From the NCBI GenBank assembly GCA_002452615.1, contig DKES01000016.1, positions 6,229 through 19,137 of the forward strand: a DNA stretch of 12,909 nt. Reading direction: 5' to 3'. This DNA comes from Patescibacteria group bacterium UBA6816. Its GTDB lineage: Bacteria > Patescibacteriota > Patescibacteriia > UBA2591 > UBA6264. Below, one piece after another: positions 7,495 to 12,909 of this stretch. How positions within the stretch are numbered: the first letter of the stretch is position 1; the number at the start of each line of letters is the position of its first letter. The translations under genes were made by a program, and so were the position numbers. Below the pieces are notes generated by a model. The model searched no databases and was not told the origin of the DNA. It saw only the letters and a program-made list of their open reading frames with translations.

Positions 7495-9693
7495 TTATTC
7501 TAGTTTCAAGGAAATTAATTTAGAAATACCATCACTTCCCATGGTAATTCCGTAAAGAATATCAGAAATTTCAATAGTTTGTTGGTTATGAGTAATAACG
7601 ATAAATTGGGTGTTTTGCCTTAATTCATGGATAATTTTAGCAAAACGAAATGAATTTTCTTGGTCTAAAGCAGCGTCAACTTCATCTAATACTACAAAAG
7701 GAGGTTTGTTAATAGAGATAATTGAACAGATTAGAGCTAAAGAAGTAAGAGCTTTTTCTCCCCCAGAGAGCATTTCAATGTTCTTAATTTTTTTCCCCGG
7801 AGGATTAGCTAGAATATTGATTTCGTCTTTTTCCTCTGAATTATCTTGTTCAGAGGATTGATTTGCTTTTAAGAAATTTATTTTAGCGTGGCCCCCGCCA
7901 AAAATAATTTGGAAATAACGGTCAAATTTTTGGTTGATTTGTTTGAACTTACCTTCAAATTGATTTTTTATTTTTTGATCTAATTCTTGAATAATTTTAT
8001 TTAATGATTTAATAGTTTTAATTAAATCTTCACTTTGATTGGTTAAAAAATCATGACGTTCTTTTATTTGTGGATACTCTTTAGTAATTTCCGGGTCAAT
8101 GCTACCAATTAAGTCTAATTGGTGTTTTAAATGATGTATTTTTTCTAATTTATCGTCTTCTTGATTAAGGGAAAAACCTTTTGTGTTTTTAATAATTTCT
8201 TTCCCCTGGGGACCCAAGTCTTCAATAATATCTTGGTCTAAAATTTCTTGTTTGGTTTCTATTTTAGCTAAATCAATTTGTTTGTCATTAATTTGATGAC
8301 TTAATTCATTTAAAGATAATTGTTTTTCTTGAATTTTTTTCTGCCAATTTAAAATTTCTTGTCTTTTTCCTCTTTCAGTTTCATTAAATTGATTTATTTT
8401 TTCTCTTAATTCAGTTTGTTTTTTTTCTAATTCTTTTACTTTTTTTTCAGATTGAGAATAATCTTCTTTTAATTTTTTAATTAGAGCCTGAGAAGGTTCT
8501 TTTTTCTCCTCTTTTTTATCCTCTTTTTCATTTTTAAAGTATTCTAAACAATGGCGAATTTTAGTTATTATTTTTTGAGTTAGGGTTTGAAGATTTTTAA
8601 CTTCTTTGAGTTGAGAAACGTGCTCAATTTTGTTTAAAAGGTTATTTTGGTCTTGGGCTATTTCTTCTAAATTTTTTAAAACAATTTCCGGATTAATTTT
8701 TAAAGCTATTTTTGTTGGCCGAGTTTCTTGTATTTCTTTTTCAAAATTTAACTTAGCTTGAATAATTGATTGGGCGGTAATAAATTTATTTTTTTCATCA
8801 ATAATCTTTTGATATTGTTCTTGTAGTTTTTGATATTCTTGGTCCGGGGTTTCTTCAACTAATGACTCAGATTCCTCTCTTAATTCTTTTAATTCTTGTT
8901 CTATTTTTTTTTCGGCTTGTTTTTTTTGATCAATAACAGCTTTTAATTGGTTGGTTTTGTTTTTAAGTTCATGCCATTGGGAGCCATAATATTCTTTTTG
9001 ATGTTGAAAAAGTTTTTCTTCAATTTTTTGTCTTTGGGATAATTTATTGATTTGCCTGGTTAAGGATCTTAAATGAGGGCTTATTTCAGTTAGGGCAATT
9101 TGAGCTTGTTTAAGATTTTCTTGGCTCCGAAATATTTTTTTAAGAGCCCCATCTTTTTTTATTTGATATTGTTTAATTCCAGTGGCTTCGTCAAAAAATT
9201 TTTTTCTTTCCGCGGGCAAGGTTTGTAATATTTGATCGACTAGTCCTTGACTAACAATACTATAGCTTTTTTGTCCGAAATTACTTTTAGCCAAGAGAAT
9301 TAGAATATCTTGGAGTCTCACTGAGTTTTTATTTAAAAGATAATCACTTTCTCCATTACGGTAAAGGCGACGAGTAATGGTAAATTCTTGATAATCAATA
9401 GGAGCGGATTTGTCTTCATTATTAAAAAAAAGAGTTACCTCGGCTAAATTTAAACGGGTTTTTTGAAGGGAACCAGAAAAAATAATATCTTGGGATTTTT
9501 TTCCTCGCAGTGATTTTAAACTTTGTTCTCCGAGAGCCCAACGAATGGCCTCTAAAAGATTTGATTTTCCCGAGCCATTAGGACCAACTACAGCCGTGAC
9601 ACTAAAATTATCCCCTTTTTTAGAGGGGAATTCCAAAACAGTTTTTCGGGCAAAAGATTTAAACCCAATAATTTCTAATTTATTAAGATACAT
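7495..9693 (-). CDS. smc: SMC-like chromosome organisation ATPase, short form without canonical hinge
   Basis: A 732-residue SMC-family ATPase; ordinary bacterial SMC has about 1,150 to 1,200. The N-terminal head is complete: KLEIIGFKSFA (5-15), Walker A GPNGSGKS (37-44), LRGKKSQDIIFSGS (62-75) and the Q-loop SQG (148-150). The C-terminal head has LSGGEKALTSLA (642-653), Walker B FVVLDEVD (666-673) with D670 and E671, the D-loop ALDQ, and the switch His H702 in VITHN. The SMC-specific GSIDPEITKEYPQIKERHDFL (530-550) precedes the head. Between the heads lie two arms rich in E, K and Q (about 175-310 and 400-525), around a roughly 90-residue helical stretch (about 315-400). The glycine-rich hinge is not seen, and there is no CXXC zinc hook. 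The position after rnc matches the classical rnc-smc pair and supports identity with SMC. scpA and scpB are not in the window. Confidence 0.88.
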   Translation of the reverse strand: MYLNKLEIIGFKSFARKTVLEFPSKKGDNFSVTAVVGPNGSGKSNLLEAIRWALGEQSLKSLRGKKSQDIIFSGSLQKTRLNLAEVTLFFNNEDKSAPIDYQEFTITRRLYRNGESDYLLNKNSVRLQDILILLAKSNFGQKSYSIVSQGLVDQILQTLPAERKKFFDEATGIKQYQIKKDGALKKIFRSQENLKQAQIALTEISPHLRSLTRQINKLSQRQKIEEKLFQHQKEYYGSQWHELKNKTNQLKAVIDQKKQAEKKIEQELKELREESESLVEETPDQEYQKLQEQYQKIIDEKNKFITAQSIIQAKLNFEKEIQETRPTKIALKINPEIVLKNLEEIAQDQNNLLNKIEHVSQLKEVKNLQTLTQKIITKIRHCLEYFKNEKEDKKEEKKEPSQALIKKLKEDYSQSEKKVKELEKKQTELREKINQFNETERGKRQEILNWQKKIQEKQLSLNELSHQINDKQIDLAKIETKQEILDQDIIEDLGPQGKEIIKNTKGFSLNQEDDKLEKIHHLKHQLDLIGSIDPEITKEYPQIKERHDFLTNQSEDLIKTIKSLNKIIQELDQKIKNQFEGKFKQINQKFDRYFQIIFGGGHAKINFLKANQSSEQDNSEEKDEINILANPPGKKIKNIEMLSGGEKALTSLALICSIISINKPPFVVLDEVDAALDQENSFRFAKIIHELRQNTQFIVITHNQQTIEISDILYGITMGSDGISKLISLKLE

Positions 9694-9738
9694 ATTTTAA
9701 AATTAAAAAAGCAAAACAAAAAACCATCCCGAGGCTAA

Positions 9739-10449
9739 TTAAAGTTTTTTTATTTTTAATAAAGCTTTACGGGCGGTTTTTAATTCTGCTTCATGTTTAC
9801 TCCGGCCTCTTTCTTGAGCGATTAGTTCATTGTTTAAAAAAACACCAACCGTAAAAATTTTAGAATGGTCAGGGCCAGATTCTTTAATTAATTTATAAAC
9901 CGGGGTAATTTTAAGTTTTTCTTGAGTAATTTCTTGAAATTTACTTTTAGGATCTTTATAAGATTTTTCTTCAATAATTTTTTCTAATTGAGGAAGAAGA
10001 TTTTTTTGGATAAAATTTTCTGCGGGCTTAAATCCTTGGTCTAAATAAATTGCGCCGATTAAAGCTTCAAAAGTATTGGCTAAAATAGCTTCCTTGGCCT
10101 TTCCTTTTGATTTTTTTTCTCCTTTACTTAAATAAATATAAGGAGCTAAATTTATTTTTTGCGCTACCTTAGAAAGATTTTTAGTATTAACCAAGCTAGC
10201 CCGGAAAGAAGTTAATTCTCCTTCTGGATTATCGAAATTTTGGTATAAAAATTTAGTGGTAATTAATTCTAGAACCGCGTCTCCTAAAAACTCTAATCGT
10301 TCATTGTGGTTTAAGTGAAATTCAGGATGCTCGTTTAAATACGAGCGATGGACCAAAGATTGTTTTAAAAGGTCTTGGTCTTTAAATTTTAATCCTAATT
10401 TTTTTTCTAACAAAAAAAGATTATGGTCTATTGTTTTTTTCTTTTTCAT
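9739..10449 (-). CDS. rnc: Ribonuclease III
   Basis: A 236-residue endonuclease that cuts double-stranded RNA, including the rRNA precursor stems. The signature [14 protein letters not shown] (49-62) holds the catalytic acids E50, E53 and D57. [15 protein letters not shown] (125-139) holds N125 and E128, the other metal-site residues. A C-terminal double-stranded RNA-binding domain runs from about 167 to 236, with the [17 protein letters not shown] helix (215-231). The frame is open back to an ATG at 10542, but that start would add 31 residues unlike the family and overlap nusB by 122 bases. The ATG at 10449 places the normal LEKKLGLKF opening near residue 14, and leaves a 29-base overlap with nusB. 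This overlap suggests translational coupling. smc follows 45 bases later. Confidence 0.93.
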   Translation of the reverse strand: MKKKKTIDHNLFLLEKKLGLKFKDQDLLKQSLVHRSYLNEHPEFHLNHNERLEFLGDAVLELITTKFLYQNFDNPEGELTSFRASLVNTKNLSKVAQKINLAPYIYLSKGEKKSKGKAKEAILANTFEALIGAIYLDQGFKPAENFIQKNLLPQLEKIIEEKSYKDPKSKFQEITQEKLKITPVYKLIKESGPDHSKIFTVGVFLNNELIAQERGRSKHEAELKTARKALLKIKKL

Positions 10450-10873
10450 TTTTAATGTCTTCATAAATGGCTCCCAGAACACCATTAATAAATTTACCAG
10501 AAGTTTGTCCGCCAAATGATTTAGCAATTTCAATCGCTTCATTAATCGCTACTTTAGGAGGGGTTTTTTGTGAAAAAAGTAATTCGTAAATACCTAAGCG
10601 GAGAATATTTCTGTCAACAAGGGTAATTTGTTTTAAGGGCCATTGAGGAGCGTATTTTTTTATTTGCTGGTCAATTTTTTCTTTATTTTCAATAATTCCT
10701 TTAATTAATTTTTCAGAAAATATTTTACCTTCAAATTTAGGCGGAGTGAAAATTTTTAAATAACGGTAAAGAATTTTATTTAAATCAACATCTTTATTAA
10801 GGAAAGATTTATTAAAATCCCATTCAGCTAAGGACTGAAGAACCACGGTGCGAGATAAATGTCTTTGAGACAT
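10421..10873 (-). CDS. nusB: Transcription antitermination factor NusB
   Basis: A 150-residue all-helical protein that, with NusE (S10), binds boxA RNA and supports antitermination on rRNA operons. The N-terminal [18 protein letters not shown] (4-21) matches the family's opening helix. The C-terminal signature is very clear: [49 protein letters not shown] (residues 89-137). The length is normal. Its 3' end overlaps the rnc start by 29 bases, and it starts 28 bases after rpmF, so the three appear to be one transcript. NusB and RNase III both act on rRNA transcripts, so the pairing makes functional sense. Confidence 0.93.
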   Translation of the reverse strand: MSQRHLSRTVVLQSLAEWDFNKSFLNKDVDLNKILYRYLKIFTPPKFEGKIFSEKLIKGIIENKEKIDQQIKKYAPQWPLKQITLVDRNILRLGIYELLFSQKTPPKVAINEAIEIAKSFGGQTSGKFINGVLGAIYEDIKNEKEKNNRP

Positions 10874-10901
10874 AAGATTAAAAAAATTAAAGTTTATTTA
10901 A

Positions 10902-11144
10902 TTATTTTTTATTGGCCGTAGTTTTGTCTTCAGAAGATTTTTCTGGTTTTTCTTTTTTATTTTTTTTAGTCGGAGGAGAAAATATTTCCCGGCCAGCATA
11001 ATATCCGCAAAATGGGCAAGCATGATGAGGCCGAAGAGGCTTTTTACATTGTGGACAAACAGATAATTGTTTTTTATTTAAACGGTCTTTGTATTGCTTA
11101 GTCCTAACGCGACTCTTAGCTTTTCTTTGTTTTGGAACAGACAT
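10902..11144 (-). CDS. rpmF: 50S ribosomal protein L32 (zinc-binding form)
   Basis: An 80-residue ribosomal protein with the family opening MSVPKQRKAKSRVRTKQ and a four-cysteine zinc ribbon: C30, C33, C43 and C46 in CPQC and CPFC. The conserved GYYAGREI follows at 47-54. The tail from about 58 to 80 is a Lys-, Glu- and Ser-rich extension beyond the usual 57 to 65 residue length, presumably disordered and in contact with rRNA. It is the first gene of the rpmF-nusB-rnc-smc operon and is transcribed away from dnaA. The usual partners plsX or yceD are absent. A promoter with an extended -10 lies about 40 bases upstream. Confidence 0.95.
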   Translation of the reverse strand: MSVPKQRKAKSRVRTKQYKDRLNKKQLSVCPQCKKPLRPHHACPFCGYYAGREIFSPPTKKNKKEKPEKSSEDKTTANKK

Positions 11145-11166
11145 ATTATTTATGGTTTAATTAATT

Positions 11167-11193
11167 AAATGCTATATAATAAATATAGCATTT
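11167..11193. promoter_or_regulatory. 11-bp inverted repeat over the rpmF operon start, candidate operator
   Basis: AAATGCTATAT (11167-11177) and its exact inverse (11183-11193) flank a 5-base AATAA spacer. TTAATT before and TTAATTA after also pair if two T bases are bulged. The palindrome covers the predicted -10 and transcription start of the minus-strand rpmF promoter, and contains a perfect plus-strand TATAAT (11175-11180). This is where a dimeric repressor would act, or a hairpin at the 5' end of the transcript would form. No regulator gene is seen nearby. Confidence 0.45.
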
Positions 11194-11209
11194 TTAATTA
11201 GAAAAGCAA
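11182..11209 (-). promoter_or_regulatory. Predicted promoter of rpmF-nusB-rnc-smc
   Basis: Read on the minus strand, TTGCTT (11209-11204) is followed after 16 bases by TATATT (11187-11182). TG is placed one base before the -10, giving an extended -10 of the form TGnTATATT. The transcript would begin near 11175 and leave a leader of about 30 bases before the rpmF ATG. In such A+T-rich DNA -10-like hexamers are common; the TTG element and the TG extension make this one more convincing. Confidence 0.5.
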
Positions 11210-11232
11210 GTTTTTAATTATTAAGAAATAAA

Positions 11233-11241
11233 TTATCCACA
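11233..11241 (+). promoter_or_regulatory. Consensus DnaA box
   Basis: TTATCCACA matches the strict bacterial DnaA-box consensus at all nine positions. It is one of the few C-containing stretches in this region. It lies about 24 bases upstream of the predicted rpmF -35 and 30 bases upstream of the predicted dnaA -35, so DnaA bound here could affect both promoters. A degenerate neighbour, TTTTCCCCA (11244-11252), differs at two positions and may be a weak second site. Confidence 0.75.
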
Positions 11242-11270
11242 TATTTTCCCCAACTTATTAACTGATAAAA

Positions 11271-11298
11271 TTGTTTTTTTAATAATTGTTGTTATGAT
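11271..11298 (+). promoter_or_regulatory. Predicted dnaA promoter
   Basis: TTGTTT (11271-11276) and TATGAT (11293-11298) are separated by 16 bases. A TG at 11290-11291 makes an extended -10 (TGtTATGAT). Transcription would start near 11305 and leave a leader of about 33 bases, with no Shine-Dalgarno sequence. The -35 is only a partial match. Confidence 0.45.
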
Positions 11299-11337
11299 GT
11301 ATTTAATCATTTTTAAGAAAATAAACATATTTATAAC

Positions 11338-12705
11338 ATGGCAGAAATGAGTAAAAAACAATTATGGGACATTGTTCTTTCTGATTTAGAATTAGCCCTT
11401 TCTAAGGCAAATTTTAAAACTTGGTTTCAATCCACTGGAATCGTTGATTTACAAGATAACGGAGAAACCGTAGTGGTAGGCGTGCCTAATAATTTTTCTA
11501 AAAATTGGTTAGAAAAAAAATATCACCACTCTATTTTAGAGGCCCTGAGAGGAGCTAGTGATAACAAGGTTAAAAAAGTTGTTTATCAAGTAGAAACAGG
11601 TCCGGTCACTGAAGATCCGAGAAAAATAGCGGTTAATTTAGAGGATTTAGAACAAAAAGGGGCCGGATTAAAAACTAATGGCCAGGGATTAAATAATTAT
11701 TATGTTTTTGATAATTTTATAGTCGGGAAGGGGTCAGAACTAGCTTATGCTGCCTGTCAAACAGTGGTTAAAGAACCAGGCAAAAAATATAATCCACTTT
11801 TTATTTATGGAGGAGTTGGCCTAGGAAAAACCCATCTTTTACAAGCCGTTGGACACGCTCTTTTAAAGAAAAATCCTAAAATTAAAATAATTTGTACTAA
11901 TGCAGAAAAATTTACCAATGAATTTATCCGTGCCATTGGCAATGGAACTATTGATAATTTTAAAGAAATTTATCGAGGAGCCAGTATTCTTTTAATTGAT
12001 GATATTCAGTTTATGGCTGGAAAGGAAAGAACCCAAGAAGAGTTTTTTCATACTTTTAATAGTCTTTATCAAGAAAAAAGACAAATTGTTATTACTTCTG
12101 ACCGCACCCCTAAAGATATTCCTGCTCTAGAAGACCGTTTAATTTCTCGTTTAGAATGGGGGTTAATTGTTGATATTAATCCACCTGATTTAGAAACAAG
12201 ATTAGCGATTTTAAAATCAAAATGTAAGCAAAGAAAAGTTTCATTAAGTGAAGACATTTTGCAACATTTAGCCACTCATGTTCAAAGAAATGTTAGAGAA
12301 TTAGAAGGAGCTTTAAATAAATTAATTGCTTATCAAGATTTTCATCATCTAGAATTAACTCTTTCTTTGGTTAAAAATATTTTATCAAGTTTAGAAAGTA
12401 AAAAAAATAAAACTTTGGTTCAACCACGAGAATTAATTGCCACGGTGGCAAATTTTTATGGTATTTCAGTTAAAGGAATGACCAGTCCATCTAGAAAAAG
12501 AGAGTTGGTGGTTCCTCGTCAAGTAGCGATGTATTTATTAAGAGAAGAAATTGATGTTTCCTTTCCTTTAATTGGCCGGGAATTGGGTGGACGAGACCAT
12601 ACCACAGCCATGCACGCTTATGAAAAAATTAAAGAAGAAATTGATAAAAATAGCCGCATTAAACAAGAAATAGATTTAATTAAGCAGAGATTATATAATT
12701 TTTAA
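11338..12705 (+). CDS. dnaA: Chromosomal replication initiator protein DnaA
   Basis: A complete 455-residue initiator that binds DnaA boxes, forms an ATP-dependent oligomer and opens the origin. Domain I (about 1-85) includes KANFKTWFQSTG (23-34). Domain II is a short linker (about 86-118). The AAA+ domain begins with YVFDNFIVGKGSELAYAA (122-139), with Walker A GGVGLGKTH (158-166), Walker B LLIDDIQF (218-225), sensor 1 ITSDR (252-256) and the arginine-finger region LISRLEWGL (268-276). Domain IV holds the basic loop MTSPSRKREL (381-390) and the DnaA-box-reading helix GRDHTTAMHAYEKI (418-431). All key residues are present. Either ATG 11338 or ATG 11347 could start translation; the first gives the better fit in length. 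A DnaA box upstream suggests autoregulation. The next gene begins after one base and is not dnaN. Confidence 0.97.
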   Translation: MAEMSKKQLWDIVLSDLELALSKANFKTWFQSTGIVDLQDNGETVVVGVPNNFSKNWLEKKYHHSILEALRGASDNKVKKVVYQVETGPVTEDPRKIAVNLEDLEQKGAGLKTNGQGLNNYYVFDNFIVGKGSELAYAACQTVVKEPGKKYNPLFIYGGVGLGKTHLLQAVGHALLKKNPKIKIICTNAEKFTNEFIRAIGNGTIDNFKEIYRGASILLIDDIQFMAGKERTQEEFFHTFNSLYQEKRQIVITSDRTPKDIPALEDRLISRLEWGLIVDINPPDLETRLAILKSKCKQRKVSLSEDILQHLATHVQRNVRELEGALNKLIAYQDFHHLELTLSLVKNILSSLESKKNKTLVQPRELIATVANFYGISVKGMTSPSRKRELVVPRQVAMYLLREEIDVSFPLIGRELGGRDHTTAMHAYEKIKEEIDKNSRIKQEIDLIKQRLYNF

Positions 12706-12706
12706 T

Positions 12707-12909
12707 ATGCAAGTAGTTAAAGCTTCAGGGAAAAGGGTTAAGTTTTCTCCTGAGAAAGTAAAAAAAACATGTTTAAGGGCCGGGGCAAATCAAGTTTTAG
12801 CCAATCAGGTAGTTAAAGAAATAGAAAAAGTTATTTATGACGGAATTAAAACCAGGGATATTTTAAAATTAATTTTAAAACTTTTAAAACAAGAAAATCC
12901 AGCTGCGGG
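12707..12909 (+). CDS. ATP-cone domain protein (3' part outside window)
   Basis: The frame is open from the ATG one base after the dnaA stop to the window edge, giving 67 residues of an incomplete protein. The sequence fits an ATP-cone, the small nucleotide-sensing domain known from ribonucleotide reductase and NrdR: VVKASGKRVKFSPEKVKKTCLRAG (3-26), then VIYDGIKTRDILKLILKLLKQ (43-63). The cone starts at residue 1 with no zinc ribbon before it, so it is not NrdR. It could be the N-terminus of a ribonucleotide reductase large subunit, or of the ATP-cone proteins joined to an Mrr-like restriction-nuclease fold that occur in many bacteria. The missing part decides. The 1-base spacing predicts co-transcription with dnaA. 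Confidence 0.75.
   Translation, partial: MQVVKASGKRVKFSPEKVKKTCLRAGANQVLANQVVKEIEKVIYDGIKTRDILKLILKLLKQENPAA

Larger units (their letters stand above)
11145..11337. other. Candidate oriC / dnaA regulatory region (divergent rpmF-dnaA intergenic)
   Basis: At 193 bases this is the longest gene-free stretch in the window, and it is almost wholly A and T. It contains one perfect DnaA box (11233-11241), a CCCC cluster (11248-11251) just after it, then TTATTA (11255-11260), and an A+T-rich stretch to the dnaA start. A DnaA box, a GC cluster, A/T trinucleotides and A+T-rich DNA in that order recall the basal unwinding unit described at Bacillus-type origins, but only two trinucleotide steps fit. Proximity to dnaA and the divergent gene direction support an origin. 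A single strong box is few, so it may equally be only a DnaA-autoregulated promoter. Confidence 0.5.

Noticed and set aside
7610..7861. Open frame of 83 codons on the plus strand inside smc
   Set aside because: It is the reverse shadow of the conserved C-terminal ATPase head and shows no domain of its own.
7495..9693. Rad50/SbcC or RecN in place of SMC
   Set aside because: There is no CXXC zinc hook, the N-terminal and pre-head segments are SMC-like, and the gene follows rnc as smc does in other bacteria.
10450..10542. Longer N-terminus for RNase III from ATG 10542
   Set aside because: The added 31 residues do not resemble the family and are the out-of-frame reading of the strongly conserved end of nusB.
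11244..11252. TTTTCCCCA as a second DnaA box
   Set aside because: It has two mismatches to the consensus, so it is mentioned only as a possible weak site and not listed as a box.
12069..12275. Open frame of 68 codons on the minus strand inside dnaA
   Set aside because: It lies opposite the AAA+ domain of DnaA and has no independent support.
12707..12909. NrdR repressor
   Set aside because: NrdR has a zinc ribbon before the ATP-cone; here the cone starts at the first residue.
1..12909. CRISPR arrays, transposases, tRNA or rRNA genes, defence or toxin-antitoxin genes
   Set aside because: I saw no regularly spaced repeats, no transposase or toxin-like proteins and no cloverleaf-like G+C-rich stretch; almost all bases are accounted for by conserved genes.

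Overview
The window is strongly A+T-rich and gene-dense, with gaps of 1 to 50 bases almost everywhere. It holds twelve complete protein genes and one cut by the right edge. No RNA gene, insertion sequence or CRISPR array is visible. The mixture suggests a reduced-genome bacterium, most likely a member of the Patescibacteria (candidate phyla radiation). This is inference from several features together: a very short SMC protein, a prolyl-tRNA synthetase of the archaeal/eukaryotic type, a pared-down frr-rseP-proS cluster, an ATP-cone gene beside dnaA, no Shine-Dalgarno sequence before any gene, and only TAA stops. No ribosomal RNA is present to settle the lineage.

Left region (1-7441, plus strand). 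After a short palindrome and an 8-base tandem repeat at the left edge, seven genes run in one direction with gaps of 4 to 28 bases, probably as one operon. They encode a GT4 glycosyltransferase, the DNA polymerase III delta' subunit, a seven-repeat Asp-box beta-propeller lipoprotein, ribosome recycling factor, the RseP-type site-2 protease, prolyl-tRNA synthetase and MreB. The frr, rseP, proS order matches the well-known frr-uppS-cdsA-dxr-rasP-proS cluster of Bacillus, but the isoprenoid and phospholipid genes are missing. The operon ends in a near-perfect palindromic terminator (7448-7481) that serves both converging transcripts.

Middle region (7495-11144, minus strand). rpmF (L32), nusB, rnc and smc form a second operon read leftwards. 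rnc followed by smc is a classical pair. The SMC protein keeps all ATPase motifs but is only 732 residues long, with no recognisable hinge and greatly shortened arms. This is the most interesting item in the window.

Right region (11145-12909). A divergent 193-base intergenic region between rpmF and dnaA carries a perfect DnaA box, an A+T-rich stretch, an extended -10 promoter in each direction and an 11-bp-arm palindrome over the rpmF start point. It is a candidate chromosomal origin and dnaA control region. dnaA is complete and is followed one base later, not by dnaN, but by a gene opening with an ATP-cone domain that runs off the window.

Together the genes cover chromosome initiation (DnaA), replication (delta'), chromosome organisation (SMC), transcription and RNA processing (NusB, RNase III), translation (L32, RRF, ProRS), cell shape (MreB) and envelope functions (RseP, lipoprotein, glycosyltransferase).
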